Shown: positions 33,940-43,185, numbered from the stretch's first letter. The stretch is 64,000 nt of DNA from Natrinema hispanicum (GCF_004217335.1 NZ_SHMP01000003.1:806001-870000); one strand, 5' to 3'. Translations and numbers: made by a program. Notes: a model not told the origin generated them from the sequence alone.

Positions 33940-35109
33940 TCAGTCGAACCGGGCGTCGACGACGACGTGTGCGACACCTGCGCTGTGGCTTTTCACTCGC
34001 CGTTTCTCGAGCACCTCGAGGTCGCGGCCGGCCGCATCGGCGGCCCGCTCGAGGCGAGCAAGCGGGCGGTCCCAGAGCCGTGCTTCCGGTGTCGCCTCGT
34101 GGTAGTGGACGACGCCGCCGGGAGAAAGCGCCTCGAGCGCGTCGGGGAGGAACTCGTGTGCTTCGTCGGTTCGCGTGCCCGCCCCTTCGTTGTCGTCGTC
34201 GCTCGAGTCGTCCGAACTGCCGTAGTAGCCCATGATGACCCGATCGACATCGAGGCCGCCGGCGAGGTCGCGACAGTCGGTCATGTAGGCATCGATCCGG
34301 TCGCCGACATCGTTGAGCATGGCGTTCTCGAGCAGATAGCGAAACGCCGTCGGGTTGAGTTCGGTCGCAGTGACCTGTGCGCCGGCCCGCGCTATCGGCA
34401 GCGTGAAGTAGCCGATCCCGGCGAACATATCGAAGACGTGCTCGTCGGCGTCGACGATTTCGCCCATCCGGGCGCGTTCGGCCTGATTCCCCGGCGAGAA
34501 CATCACTTTCGTGGGGTCGAGGCCGTACTGGGTGCCGTGTTCGGTGTGGATCGTCTCCGTGTCCTGCTCTCCGGCGAGTAGTCGGGTGCGGGGCTCGCGG
34601 TAGGTGCCCGCTGTGCCGTCGTTTGCGATCCCCGCATCGGCCAGTACGCTGTCGGCCTCGCCGTGTAACTCGAGTAAGGCCTCGCCGACCGCCGTCTCGT
34701 CGGGACAGTCCTCGGGAACGGTCACGAGGATTACCGATCCGATCACTGCCCACGAGCCCGGGGCCGACTCGAGATCGTCATCGCTCCAGCCCCGGTCGGC
34801 CAGCAGGTCCTCGAGATCGGGATTTCGGCGTTCGGGCTCGAGTTGGCGGACGACTTCGTGGACCTGTGTCTCCGTTGGCGGTTCCGTAATCGGGAGGGCG
34901 TTTCTGTTAGGGCCATCTTCGCAGACGCGCCGCGACTCGTCGTAGACGCCCTCAGCGCGCAGCGACTCGATAGCCGTCTCCGTCCGGGGTTTGTCGACAA
35001 TCGCGGCCAGCGGGGCGTCGGCCGCCGCCCGCTCGAGGACGGCGTCGGCTGCGGGCTCAAGGTCGTGAGCGTCCTCGGCCGCCGGCTGGTCGTCCGCGTC
35101 CTCAGTCAT
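33940..35109 (-). CDS. taw2: Taw2/Trm5-family tRNA-modifying transferase
   Basis: 389 residues. SAM-binding domain with motif I VFDMFAGIGYFTLPIA (about 225-240), TATELNPTAFRYL, and the pre-motif VMFSPGNQAERARM. The catalytic loop reads VIMGYYGSS...AHEFL, like Taw2/TYW2 (GYxxS/T-HEFL) rather than Trm5 (NLP). Taw2 moves the 3-amino-3-carboxypropyl group of SAM to the wyosine base at tRNA-Phe position 37. An acidic insert of about 18 residues (299-316) splits that loop. The N-terminal 40 residues are acidic and probably disordered. It overlaps nmd3 by 8 nt. Confidence 0.8.
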   Translation of the reverse strand: MTEDADDQPAAEDAHDLEPAADAVLERAAADAPLAAIVDKPRTETAIESLRAEGVYDESRRVCEDGPNRNALPITEPPTETQVHEVVRQLEPERRNPDLEDLLADRGWSDDDLESAPGSWAVIGSVILVTVPEDCPDETAVGEALLELHGEADSVLADAGIANDGTAGTYREPRTRLLAGEQDTETIHTEHGTQYGLDPTKVMFSPGNQAERARMGEIVDADEHVFDMFAGIGYFTLPIARAGAQVTATELNPTAFRYLLENAMLNDVGDRIDAYMTDCRDLAGGLDVDRVIMGYYGSSDDSSDDDNEGAGTRTDEAHEFLPDALEALSPGGVVHYHEATPEARLWDRPLARLERAADAAGRDLEVLEKRRVKSHSAGVAHVVVDARFD

Positions 35110-36226
35110 CGCGCTCGTCGGGCAGAATGTGCAGTCCGGCCCGGCTCTTCAGTACGGGGACGGTCTCGGCGTCGGGATCGAAGTAGTCCGGCCGCGCGAC
35201 GGTTTTCGCCTGGAAGGTCTCAGGGTCGAGTACCTGTACGGCGTTGTCGTCTTCGACGGTGACGACAGTGGCTTCGGTCGCGTCCTCGAACTCGCCGAGT
35301 TTGCGTGCCTCCGGCGAGTTGCCTTCTTCGTAGCTTGCCTCGTATCGTTCGCCAGTCGTCACGCGAATACCTTTGAGATTGCCGCGAGCGCTGCGGACGA
35401 GGACGGGACCGCCGTCGTCGTCGGCGAGGTCGATGATGTCGCCGGGGGTATAGGGCGGCAGGCGGACGGCGAACGTGACACGGTAGACCTCGTTGCCGTC
35501 CTCGTCTTCCGTGACGAGGGTTTCGGCATCGTTGACGGTACCACCGAACTCCTCGACCATCTTGTTCGAGATCTTCTTGCCGATTTTGTTGGTCGAGACC
35601 TTGATGTTGAGTCCGTCGTCGGTCTCGCCGACCTCGGTGACGAAGGCGTTGCGGTCGCCCGTTGCCTCCATGTCTGCGACGGTCTGATTCGCGACCTCCT
35701 TTGCCCGTTCCATCTCGTCGCTCGTCGGGGTGCGATCCTCGGCGCGGATCTGGACGATACTGGCGTAGTAGTCGCCAGCGATCCGTCCACACCGGGTACA
35801 GGTCTGGCGGGCGATCTTAACGGGGACCGTCACTTGCTCGTCGACTGGCGTCCCGCGGACGATGCCAGTGAAATAACAGTGCATCCGGATCGTGTTCTGG
35901 TCGACCTGCTCGGGATCGATCTGCCAGGCGACGTCTTCGACGTCGACGTGGACGGCAAGCGCCTGACTGACTTCCTCGATGGCGATGTCCGTGTAGTCTT
36001 CGGCACCGACGTCGACCCACCGATTCCCGCGATAGACCGCCCCACACCGCGAACAGACGCGAACGTCGATTCGGTCCGGCGCGTCGACGAAGTCGAAGTC
36101 CTCGAAGTAACACGAATCACAGAGTTCGACTTCTGCACCGGGCCGCAACGGATCGTTCGCGTCGCTCGCCGATCGCTCGGGTACTGCATCCCCACATCGG
36201 GGGCAGAACGCACGCGACTCACTCAT
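35102..36226 (-). CDS. nmd3: NMD3-family ribosome protein
   Basis: 374 residues. Four CxxC zinc knuckles: FCPRCGDA (N-terminus), ELCDSCYF, RVCSRCGAVY and TCTRCGRIAGD. Then the NMD3 core with STNKIGKKISNKM and the C-terminal beta domains (PPYTPGDIIDLADDDGG). Eukaryotic Nmd3 adapts the 60S subunit for export; archaeal homologues are thought to act in late large-subunit assembly. The start at 36226 puts the first zinc knuckle at residues 8-11. Co-transcribed with taw2, linking tRNA modification and ribosome maturation. Confidence 0.93.
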   Translation of the reverse strand: MSESRAFCPRCGDAVPERSASDANDPLRPGAEVELCDSCYFEDFDFVDAPDRIDVRVCSRCGAVYRGNRWVDVGAEDYTDIAIEEVSQALAVHVDVEDVAWQIDPEQVDQNTIRMHCYFTGIVRGTPVDEQVTVPVKIARQTCTRCGRIAGDYYASIVQIRAEDRTPTSDEMERAKEVANQTVADMEATGDRNAFVTEVGETDDGLNIKVSTNKIGKKISNKMVEEFGGTVNDAETLVTEDEDGNEVYRVTFAVRLPPYTPGDIIDLADDDGGPVLVRSARGNLKGIRVTTGERYEASYEEGNSPEARKLGEFEDATEATVVTVEDDNAVQVLDPETFQAKTVARPDYFDPDAETVPVLKSRAGLHILPDERDD

Positions 36227-36492
36227 TAGCCTCGTTTGGAATCTCAGCGAGTTAAGAGCCGCGTTCCGACTGGTTACGTTCGTCCGCGTTGCTCGTCTTC
36301 TCGAGCCGGCGTCGATCGGGTCGGCCAACGTAGCAGACGCCTGTCAGACGGGCCGCCGATTCGATTGTGTCAGACGTGACTCAGTCACACGGTTTCCATA
36401 CGAAATGAAGGGGTTCACTCGGTAGTCGAAGACGGGCAGGGGCTATCGGTTCGGTGGTGATGCTTATTCCGTCGCGGCCCATACCTATCGAT

Positions 36493-37380
36493 ATGAACTG
36501 GCAGGCGGACTGGGGACTACGATTTCGGATGTTCGTGACGATGTTCCTGCTGTTTGCGCTGTACATCGTCTTCGCCGGCGTGATTACCGCCTACGTCGGC
36601 GGCGGACTGTTCTTCTTCGCGCTGCTGTTCGGTGGCTTCTCGCTGGTCCAGTACTACTTCAGCGACACCCTCACGCTGAAGAGTATGGGCGCAAAGACCG
36701 TCTCGCGCGACGAGTATCCGCAACTGCACGCCTCGATCGAACGGCTCTCACAGCAGGCCGATCTCCCGAAACCCAAAGTGGCAGTCGTCGATTCGAGCGT
36801 CCCCAACGCCTTCGCGACCGGGCGCAATCAGCGCAATGCCGCTGTCTGCGTGACGACCGGGCTCATGAAGACGCTCGAGCGGGACGAACTCGACGGCGTC
36901 CTCGCACACGAACTTGCCCACGTCAAGAACCGAGACATGATGGTGATGACGATCGCCTCCTTTCTCTCGACGATCGCGTTCATGATGGTCCGCTGGGGAG
37001 CCTTTTTCGGCGGCGGGCACGGCCGTGGCCGCGAAGGTGGTGGCGGCGGTATCGTGGTCGCGATCCTCGTCTCGCTGGTCGTCTGGATCATCAGCTATCT
37101 GTTGATCCGGGCGCTCTCGCGCTATCGCGAGTTCGCCGCCGACCGCGGCGCGGCTGCGATCACCGGCAACCCCTCGGCGCTTGCCTCCGCGTTGCTGAAG
37201 ATTTCGGGCCAGATGGACAAGGTTCCAAAAGAGGACCTACGCGAAGAAGCCGAGATGAACGCCTTCTTCATCATCCCGATCAAGTCCGGCGTCATCGGCC
37301 GACTCTTCAGCACGCATCCGTCGACCGAACGGCGTGTCGAACAGCTCCGCGACCTCGAGCGCGAAATGCAGACCTTCTAA
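36493..37380 (+). CDS. htpX: HtpX-type membrane zinc metalloprotease
   Basis: 295 residues. Two N-terminal membrane helices (FVTMFLLFALYIVFAGVITAY; FFFALLFGGFSLVQYYF), the zinc motif LAHELAHVKNRD (His139, Glu140, His143), two further helices around a Gly-rich loop (GGGHGRGREGGGGG), and the third ligand Glu in YREFAADRGAA. HtpX removes damaged membrane proteins. The start MNWQADWG fits the family. It is followed 24 nt later by pspAB, consistent with a membrane-stress unit. Confidence 0.92.
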   Translation: MNWQADWGLRFRMFVTMFLLFALYIVFAGVITAYVGGGLFFFALLFGGFSLVQYYFSDTLTLKSMGAKTVSRDEYPQLHASIERLSQQADLPKPKVAVVDSSVPNAFATGRNQRNAAVCVTTGLMKTLERDELDGVLAHELAHVKNRDMMVMTIASFLSTIAFMMVRWGAFFGGGHGRGREGGGGGIVVAILVSLVVWIISYLLIRALSRYREFAADRGAAAITGNPSALASALLKISGQMDKVPKEDLREEAEMNAFFIIPIKSGVIGRLFSTHPSTERRVEQLRDLEREMQTF

Positions 37381-37404
37381 GGGATCACACCGCTCACAGA
37401 ACCT

Positions 37405-38010
37405 ATGGGACTGCTGGATGGGCTCCGCGCTGTCCTCGGGATGCGCGCCGAGACCGACGCCGGACGCGACGCCGACCCCGACGATCTCTTCGGAATGAGC
37501 ACCGCCTACCTCACGATGGAGGCTGACCTGGGCTACGAGTCACTCGACGTCGGCGCACTCTGTTTTTCTGGCGTCGACTCGGCCGACTTCCGGGACGCCG
37601 TCGACGAGGTCGAGGCGATTCTCGAAGCCGGGCAGGAAGAGACAGGAACCGACTTCTCGGTCACGTCGGACGAGCACGGCTACCACTGGGTCGTCCTCGA
37701 GGACGACGATCCGGAAGACCTCATTACAAGTATGCACTTCGCCGCCGACACGTTCATCGAACACGGCTACGGCTCGCGGCTGCTCGCTGCCGTGTTCGCA
37801 TATAGCAACCGGGACGGGCCTGCCTACTGGATCTACTCCTTCCGACGCGGCCGCTTCTATCCGTTCGTCCCGCGATCCGGCCGGGAACGTGACTCGAGCG
37901 CGGAGTTTACCCTCGAGTCGGCCTTAGACGGCGAACTCGAACTCGAGCGCGAGAAGGAGTACTGGTATCCGCTCTGGCCCAGCGAGGGCGGAACCCATCC
38001 CTGGGAGTGA
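37405..38010 (+). CDS. pspAB: PspA-associated protein PspAB
   Basis: 201 residues starting MGLLDGLRAVLGMRAETDAG, with the core STAYLTMEADLGYESLDVGALCFSGVDSADF and a C-terminal WIYSFRRGRFYPFVPRSG. This is the haloarchaeal PspAB pattern, usually found beside PspAA/PspA or HtpX and linked to envelope stress. Soluble, acidic. Located directly after htpX on the same strand, which supports co-function. Confidence 0.85.
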   Translation: MGLLDGLRAVLGMRAETDAGRDADPDDLFGMSTAYLTMEADLGYESLDVGALCFSGVDSADFRDAVDEVEAILEAGQEETGTDFSVTSDEHGYHWVVLEDDDPEDLITSMHFAADTFIEHGYGSRLLAAVFAYSNRDGPAYWIYSFRRGRFYPFVPRSGRERDSSAEFTLESALDGELELEREKEYWYPLWPSEGGTHPWE

Positions 38011-38317
38011 TCGGTTCAGCGACTGAGGCCGGTTCGGTGTCCAGCGTGGAGCACGAGCATAGATACCAAATTCTTTTGGAGACAGTAGTATAGCAGTTCG
38101 ACGAGTACGGGGGAGTACGCGGCAGGAATCCAAGACGTCACATCACCAAACGTCACATCATCACCACAACTGCGCCATACACCAGTTGCTCCCGTTCCTG
38201 CCGTTCCCCCCTTTCATACCCGTGAGCCGGTGGCTTGGCAACGTTCGGTGGGCGTTTCTGCCGGCTCGCAGTGTCTGAGAGTGACTCATCAAAAACGTCG
38301 TAAACCGCTGATTTCGC
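38011..38317. other. Intergenic region without a gene
   Basis: 307 bp between pspAB and the convergent DUF5518-like gene. It contains a short imperfect tandem repeat (ACGTCACATCACCAA / ACGTCACATCATCAC, near 38133-38162) and no credible reading frame. Nothing else is recognised. Confidence 0.5.
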
Positions 38318-38722
38318 TTACGCCCGTGCGCCGGTGGCCTTCCGAGCGGCCCGGCGTCCATGTGCCCACGAGCCGACCGCGCCGCCGAGGGCACCGGGGA
38401 TGGCATAGAACGCGATCAGCAGCAAGCCACCGACGAGCACGCCGAACGTCGGGACGACCCCTGCAAAGAGCAGCGTGGTGAACGTCACGATCGCCAGCGT
38501 GATGAGCGATCCGAGGACGGTTGCGATGCCGCCGTGGACCGCGCCGGTGCTCACCGTCCCAGCGGCGAGATACCCGGCGACGAGCCCGCCGAGGATGCCG
38601 ATCATTGCCCAGGATGTCGCCAGGGACATGAGTTCTGTTCCCGCGACGATGAGCCCACTGACGATTCCGAGGGCGAGGGTGGCAGCGAATCCGATTACGA
38701 TTGCTTTCCAATTTAATTCCAT
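38318..38722 (-). CDS. DUF5518-like four-helix membrane protein
   Basis: 134 residues. Four membrane helices rich in Gly/Ala (IVIGFAATLALGIVSGLIVAG; WAMIGILGGLVAGYLAAG; GGIATVLGSLITLAIVTFTTLLF; VLVGGLLLIAFYAIPGALGGAVG) and a short basic tail (HGRRAARKATG). It follows the haloarchaeal DUF5518 pattern. Function unknown; no charged residues within helices that would suggest transport. Confidence 0.8.
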   Translation of the reverse strand: MELNWKAIVIGFAATLALGIVSGLIVAGTELMSLATSWAMIGILGGLVAGYLAAGTVSTGAVHGGIATVLGSLITLAIVTFTTLLFAGVVPTFGVLVGGLLLIAFYAIPGALGGAVGSWAHGRRAARKATGARA

Positions 38723-38900
38723 GGTCAGTCGTGTAGTAGGCTTCCAACGGTTATAACGTTCTTTTCAGCGTTTTCGGAGAGTACAAGCGCTCAGACAGAA
38801 TATCTGATGGCACGGAGATGAGGGCCGTCACTGGGCAAGCGTCGACATGAATCAGCATGCAGCGGAGACTGGCTGGTCGAGCGACCTCGTCTAGGTACTC

Positions 38901-38981
38901 ATACGGTCTGTTGTCAGTCAGTGCCGGTGCATCCACGACCATCCTGCGGGCCCACCGGTGCCCAGTGACAGGAACCCGTAT
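38901..38981. repeat. Dispersed repeat family A, copy 3 (81 bp)
   Basis: ATACGG...CCGTAT with arms GTGCCGGTGCATCC and GGCCCACCGGTGCCC. The last base of the terminus is part of the stop codon of the GAP-family gene (TCA at 38981-38983 on the plus strand). The rest of the 38723-38900 gap is featureless. Confidence 0.7.
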
Positions 38982-39598
38982 CAGCCCAGAAGATTATTGA
39001 GCGACATCGCGATGAACAAGAGGATCACGAGTTCGTTGACGATCCACGAATTCGCGTCCATCCAGTTGCGAGCCTTCGGAAGGAAGGTTTCGGCGCGCTC
39101 ACTGAACACAACCAGGGTAAGCGATGGGAGTGCAAGCACCAGAAGCGTACACAGAATAAACGGGATGGCGTCTAGCAACGACGCATCGCTGGCCGCCAGA
39201 TAGGAGCCGACGGCAACCGACGTGAGGATATCCGTCGGGAAAAACCCCATCAGGAGAAAGCCGAGTCTGAACGAAAACCGGGGCGTCGCGGTCTCGAGTT
39301 TGCCCATCCATCGTGGCGGTTCTGACGTCTCTCGAGTGAGATAAGTATGGACCATCGCGAGCACGAGCGCGACGAGGACGATCGCGCTGAGCGTCGTATT
39401 CGATGGTCCCTGTTCGGTCACACCGGCGCTTACCTCGTATGCAACTGCGACGACCAGTGAGATCGAGATGGCCGCACCACCGACGAACGCAGCGGAGTTT
39501 CGACGCCAGTTTCTGCTCGTTGCGAGAAAGATGGCGCTAAGGATCTGTGGGCCCGCAATCATCACGAACACCATCGGCAACACCTCGAGAAATCTCAT
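38981..39598 (-). CDS. GAP-family (SfLAP-like) membrane protein
   Basis: 205 residues with six membrane helices, starting MRFLEVLPMVFVMIAGPQIL. It includes the conserved-looking FLLMGFFPTDILTSVAVGSYLA and a C-terminal helix VNELVILLFIAMSLNNLLG. This resembles the GAP/sulfolipid-addressing (Sap) family of LysE-like exporters. A role in exporting a lipid or small molecule is family-based inference. The stop codon lies in a family-A repeat terminus. Confidence 0.7.
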   Translation of the reverse strand: MRFLEVLPMVFVMIAGPQILSAIFLATSRNWRRNSAAFVGGAAISISLVVAVAYEVSAGVTEQGPSNTTLSAIVLVALVLAMVHTYLTRETSEPPRWMGKLETATPRFSFRLGFLLMGFFPTDILTSVAVGSYLAASDASLLDAIPFILCTLLVLALPSLTLVVFSERAETFLPKARNWMDANSWIVNELVILLFIAMSLNNLLG

Positions 39599-40053
39599 CG
39601 GTCGACCACTCGGGAGTCGTTCTCTCCGTGTTGTCTCAGCCCGACCCTGGCGCGGGCGTTCGGATCTCCTCGGCGGACACCGCCGGGACGGACACAGTAG
39701 TTATCGTCGCGTGTGACGGCTGTGTTGGCTACCATACTGTCATTCAGGGCGTTTTCGGACGTCCAACACTAGTTGGGCACAAAACAGGTTAAAGCTTGAC
39801 CGCGCAACCGGGTCTTTCCTCGAGTCTGGATCCCTCCAATCCGAACGTGGTGACTTGTCTCTCCCAGACAACTGTTCCACGCTGAGTGGCGTTCTCGCGC
39901 GGTGAACCTGACGAACACGGCGTGATACTGCCGGACAAAACGGTTCATCCCTCGATCGCGTCTCGACGGGCCCGACTCTGTTCCGATTCTCCGCCGGGGC
40001 CAGTGCTGTGACAGCCACCCTTCTTATAGCAATTCAGCCGGAAGCCACACGTA
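39599..40053. other. Intergenic region with repeat relics
   Basis: 455 bp with no credible gene. It contains CATACTGTCATTCAG near 39734 and GATACTGCCGGACA at 39922-39935, both resembling family-B termini (ATACTGTCGGACAG), so it may hold decayed element copies. The promoter of the gene at 40054 lies at its right end. Confidence 0.45.
40024..40028 (+). promoter_or_regulatory. TATA box of the beta-propeller gene
   Basis: TTATA is centred 28 bp before the GTG at 40054, predicting a leaderless transcript and supporting the GTG start. Confidence 0.5.
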
Positions 40054-41241
40054 GTGACCGATTGGAACCAGCAGCAGGGAGACCCACATAACTCGGGGCT
40101 CCAGCGCGACCTCGAAGGGCCGTCTCGCGTCACCGAAGCATGGACTGTCGACCTCGTCGGCCCGCCGGGATCGCCGGTGTGCGATCGCGACACCGTCTAC
40201 GTCGGCACGACTCGGGGGAACTGCTACGCGCTCGACGCCGAAACGGGCCGTCGGCGGTGGGTTTTCGAGACACCGACCGCAACCGACGCAACACCGGTCG
40301 TCACTCGCGACCGACTTTACGTCGGGGCCGACGATGGAACGGTCGTCGCGCTCGATCCCGCTACCGGCGAGGTTGAGTGGGAGGTCGAGCTGCCGGCCGA
40401 CCTCGAGTCTGACCTCACGCTCTCGGACGGCCGCCTCTATGCTGGTCACACAACCGGACTGTCCGCGCTCGAAGCTGAGACGGGCGCGGTGCTGTGGACT
40501 CACGAGACCGACTCGGCAGTCACTGGTACCCCGGCGGTCGCCGATGGACGGGACGTCGATCGAAGCCGATCGACCGGGTCCCCGCTTTCGGAACCGGACG
40601 AGACGGCTCTGCTCGAAACCGACCAGCTATCGGGGCCGGATCGACGGTGGGCCGAGGAACGGGTGTTCGCCGGGACTGCAGACGGGACGGTGTTCGCACT
40701 CGAGGCTGAGACCAGTGACCAACTCTGGACTGCGCCGACTGGCGGTGCAGTCACGACCGGGCCGACGGTCGCCGCGGATCGGGTCTATGTCGCCGACCGC
40801 GCGGGGACGATGCTCGCACTGGACGCCGCCACCGGCCAGACGTGGTTTACCTACGAGATACAGGGTGGATTCACCACGTCGCCGACCGTGCTCGCGGCCG
40901 CCGAGACGACGTTCGTCGGCGCGACCGACGGCTACTGCCACGTCACCGACACGACTGTCGGCCGGCGCAAACTACGCGGCTGGCTGTTCTCGCGCAAAGG
41001 CGTCGAACTCGACGGCCCGGTTCGCTCGGCACCTGTCGTCGTCGGCGATGTCTGCTGTGTCGGCGACGCGAGCGGGTCGCTCTACGGGATCGACGTTGAC
41101 GATGCCGAACCGATCTGGCACGTTGCCCTCGCGGATGCCGTCAGCGACACGCCCGCGGTCGCATCCGGCCGGCTTTTCGTCGGGAGCGACGACGACCGTC
41201 TCACCTGTCTCGAGTGGGAGACGGCCGACCCGAATCGCTGA
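40054..41241 (+). CDS. PQQ-like beta-propeller repeat protein
   Basis: 395 residues from GTG. Repeated PQQ/BamB-type blades recur about every 40 residues: DTVYVGTTRGNCYALDAETG, DRLYVGADDGTVVALDPATG, GRLYAGHTTGLSALEAETG, DRVYVADRAGTMLALDAATG, with W-containing strands (RRRWVFET, EVEWEVEL, AVLWTHET). No signal peptide is evident, so it is probably cytosolic or exported by an unseen route. Likely a protein-binding scaffold. An acidic insertion (about 168-210) breaks the blade pattern. Confidence 0.85.
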   Translation: MTDWNQQQGDPHNSGLQRDLEGPSRVTEAWTVDLVGPPGSPVCDRDTVYVGTTRGNCYALDAETGRRRWVFETPTATDATPVVTRDRLYVGADDGTVVALDPATGEVEWEVELPADLESDLTLSDGRLYAGHTTGLSALEAETGAVLWTHETDSAVTGTPAVADGRDVDRSRSTGSPLSEPDETALLETDQLSGPDRRWAEERVFAGTADGTVFALEAETSDQLWTAPTGGAVTTGPTVAADRVYVADRAGTMLALDAATGQTWFTYEIQGGFTTSPTVLAAAETTFVGATDGYCHVTDTTVGRRKLRGWLFSRKGVELDGPVRSAPVVVGDVCCVGDASGSLYGIDVDDAEPIWHVALADAVSDTPAVASGRLFVGSDDDRLTCLEWETADPNR

Positions 41242-41371
41242 CATCCATCCTGCACCGCTCGGGTCGATTCTCGCCATCGAGGCGCGCCTTCTCTGATAAA
41301 TGTAGTGCAGTCGTTTCGGAGCACCCCCGCGCCCGCCAGCACTTTCACTTTCACTCCCCTGTTAACGAGGG

Positions 41372-41376
41372 TTTAT
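41372..41376 (+). promoter_or_regulatory. TATA box of radA
   Basis: TTTAT is centred 28 bp before the ATG at 41402, consistent with a leaderless radA transcript and arguing against an in-frame ATG at 41375. Confidence 0.5.
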
Positions 41377-41401
41377 GGGGGGTCCAGCACAACGGCAGAG
41401 T

Positions 41402-42433
41402 ATGCCCGAAGCAGATCTCGAGACGCTCCCCGGCGTCGGACCGGCGACCGCAGACAAACTCCACGACGCAGGCTTCGACTCCTTCCAGAGTCTCGCCGTT
41501 GCCTCCCCCTCCGAACTCTCGAATACGGCCGATGTCGGCGAATCCACCGCATCCGACATCGTCCGCGCTGCCCGCGACGCTGCCGACATCGGTGGCTTCG
41601 AAACCGGCTCGACGGTCCTCGAGCGCCGCAACGAGATCGGCAAGCTCAGCTGGCACATCGACGAGGTCGACGACCTGCTGGGCGGTGGGATCGAAACCCA
41701 GTCGATCACCGAGGTCTACGGTGAGTTCGGTGCCGGCAAGTCCCAGGTAACTCACCAGATGGCCGTCAACGTCCAGCTGCCGAAGGAAGTCGGCGGCCTC
41801 CACGGCTCCTGTATCTTCGTCGACAGCGAGGACACCTTCCGCCCCGAGCGGATCGACGACATGGTACGCGGACTGCCGGACGAGGCGATCGACGCAGCCC
41901 TCGAGGACCGCGAAATCGAAGGGTCGGCCGACGACGAAGATGCCGTCGACGACCTCGTCGAGGACTTCCTCGAGAAGATCCACGTCGCGAAGGCGTTCAA
42001 CTCCAACCACCAGATGCTGCTGGCCGAGAAAGCGAAGGAACTCGCGGGCGAACACGAGGAGTCCGACTACCCTGTTCGCTTGCTCTGTGTCGACTCGCTG
42101 ACCGCTCATTTCCGTGCCGAGTACGTCGGCCGTGGCGAACTCGCAGACCGCCAGCAGAAGCTCAACAAACACCTCCACGACCTCGATAAGGTCGGCAACC
42201 TCTACAACTGCGCCGTCATCGTCACCAATCAGGTCGCCTCCAACCCCGACTCGTTCTTCGGCGACCCGACCCAGCCCATCGGTGGCAACATTCTGGGCCA
42301 CAAGTCGACGTTCCGGATCTATCTCCGCAAGTCCAAAGGCGACAAGCGGATCGTCCGGCTGGTCGACGCGCCGAACCTTGCCGATGGCGAGGCCGTCATG
42401 CGCGTTCAGGACGAAGGCCTGAAGCCGGAATAA
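41402..42433 (+). CDS. radA: Archaeal recombinase RadA
   Basis: 343 residues, the normal length. N-terminal helix-hairpin-helix DNA-binding domain ([20 protein letters not shown]), Walker [10 protein letters not shown], Walker [16 protein letters not shown], and L2/ATP-cap segment [17 protein letters not shown]...PIGGNILGH. RadA forms filaments on ssDNA and catalyses strand exchange. No intein is present. An acidic insertion (about residues 165-195, [13 protein letters not shown]) is typical of haloarchaea. Convergent with sufU. Confidence 0.97.
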   Translation: MPEADLETLPGVGPATADKLHDAGFDSFQSLAVASPSELSNTADVGESTASDIVRAARDAADIGGFETGSTVLERRNEIGKLSWHIDEVDDLLGGGIETQSITEVYGEFGAGKSQVTHQMAVNVQLPKEVGGLHGSCIFVDSEDTFRPERIDDMVRGLPDEAIDAALEDREIEGSADDEDAVDDLVEDFLEKIHVAKAFNSNHQMLLAEKAKELAGEHEESDYPVRLLCVDSLTAHFRAEYVGRGELADRQQKLNKHLHDLDKVGNLYNCAVIVTNQVASNPDSFFGDPTQPIGGNILGHKSTFRIYLRKSKGDKRIVRLVDAPNLADGEAVMRVQDEGLKPE

Positions 42434-42500
42434 GCGGACCTCTGGCTGCTAGACCCAGCGGCGTTTTTCCTGGCAGTCTCATTTCGACCGACGAGTGCGA

Positions 42501-42514
42501 CCGTCTCGAGACGG
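42501..42514. terminator. Perfect palindrome between convergent radA and sufU
   Basis: CCGTCTCGAGACGG is fully self-complementary and lies in the 155-bp gap between the two stop codons. It is a candidate bidirectional hairpin terminator. A directly repeated ACCGAACCGCGAAA and a family-A terminus fragment (CAGCAGACCGTGTCAG, 42577-42592) follow. Confidence 0.35.
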
Positions 42515-42588
42515 CTGCCGTCGCTCGAGACGATGGTACCGAACCGCGAAACCGGTCAGAGACCGAACCGCGAAAACAGCAGACCGTG

Positions 42589-43011
42589 TCAGTCGTCCTC
42601 GGTCGTCGTCTTCTCGACGTCGAGGTCTCCCTGATAGATCTCCGCGCCGTCTTGGGCAACCTTCTCGGCTAAGACCGCACATTTGACCCGCATCGGCGAG
42701 ATGTCGACGCCGAGCATGTCGATCACGTCGTCGCGATCCATCTCGAGCAACTCGTCGACGGTTTTGCCCTGGAGTTCCTTCGAGAGCATGCTGGCGGAGG
42801 CCTGACTGATCGCACAGCCGTCGCCAGAAAAGGCAACCTGCTTGATCGTCTCCTCGTCGTCGTCGAGTTTGACGTCCATACGAATCTCATCGCCACACAT
42901 CGGGTTCTCGCCGATATGGGTAAACGTGGGATCCTCGAGTTCCCCGTAGTTCCGAGGGTTCTTGTAGTGGTCGAGGATCTGCTGTCGGTACATATCAGAG
43001 CCCAGTCCCAT
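42589..43011 (-). CDS. sufU: SufU/IscU-type Fe-S scaffold protein
   Basis: 140 residues. Three cluster cysteines in their expected contexts: NPMCGDE (Cys39, with Asp41), SGDGCAISQASASM (Cys66) and VKCAVLAEK (Cys111). The protein either assembles Fe-S clusters or, like bacterial SufU, takes persulfide sulfur from SufS. SufS lies 1 kb away on the same strand. Start MGLGSDMYRQQILDHYKNPRN fits the family. Confidence 0.93.
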   Translation of the reverse strand: MGLGSDMYRQQILDHYKNPRNYGELEDPTFTHIGENPMCGDEIRMDVKLDDDEETIKQVAFSGDGCAISQASASMLSKELQGKTVDELLEMDRDDVIDMLGVDISPMRVKCAVLAEKVAQDGAEIYQGDLDVEKTTTEDD

Positions 43012-43091
43012 CGTTAGATACGGATAGGCCAGTGAGTTGTAAAAGGGTTCCGGGGCTGAAACCGGCGATCACGTCGGTCTGTGACGGATTC

Positions 43092-43173
43092 ATACGGACT
43101 ACTGTCAATCATTACCGGCACATCCGTGACCCGTCCTGTGAGTGCGCCGGGACGTCGGGACAGCAGACCGTAT
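43092..43173. repeat. Dispersed repeat family A, copy 4 (82 bp)
   Basis: ATACGG...CCGTAT between the sufU start and the HD gene stop. Arms TACCGGCACATCCGTGACCC and the GTGCGCCGGGACGTCGGG side pair imperfectly. Both termini match the other copies, including the CAGCAGACCGTATCAGCCG right end. Confidence 0.7.
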
Positions 43174-43185
43174 CAGCCGACGCCG

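Noticed and set aside
35129..36229. Long frame antisense to nmd3
   Set aside because: Overlaps a clear zinc-knuckle NMD3 gene; no domain in the antisense translation.
38133..38162. Two tandem ACGTCACATCA-like units
   Set aside because: Only two imperfect copies with no spacer regularity; not a CRISPR array. No CRISPR repeat-spacer pattern was seen anywhere in the window.
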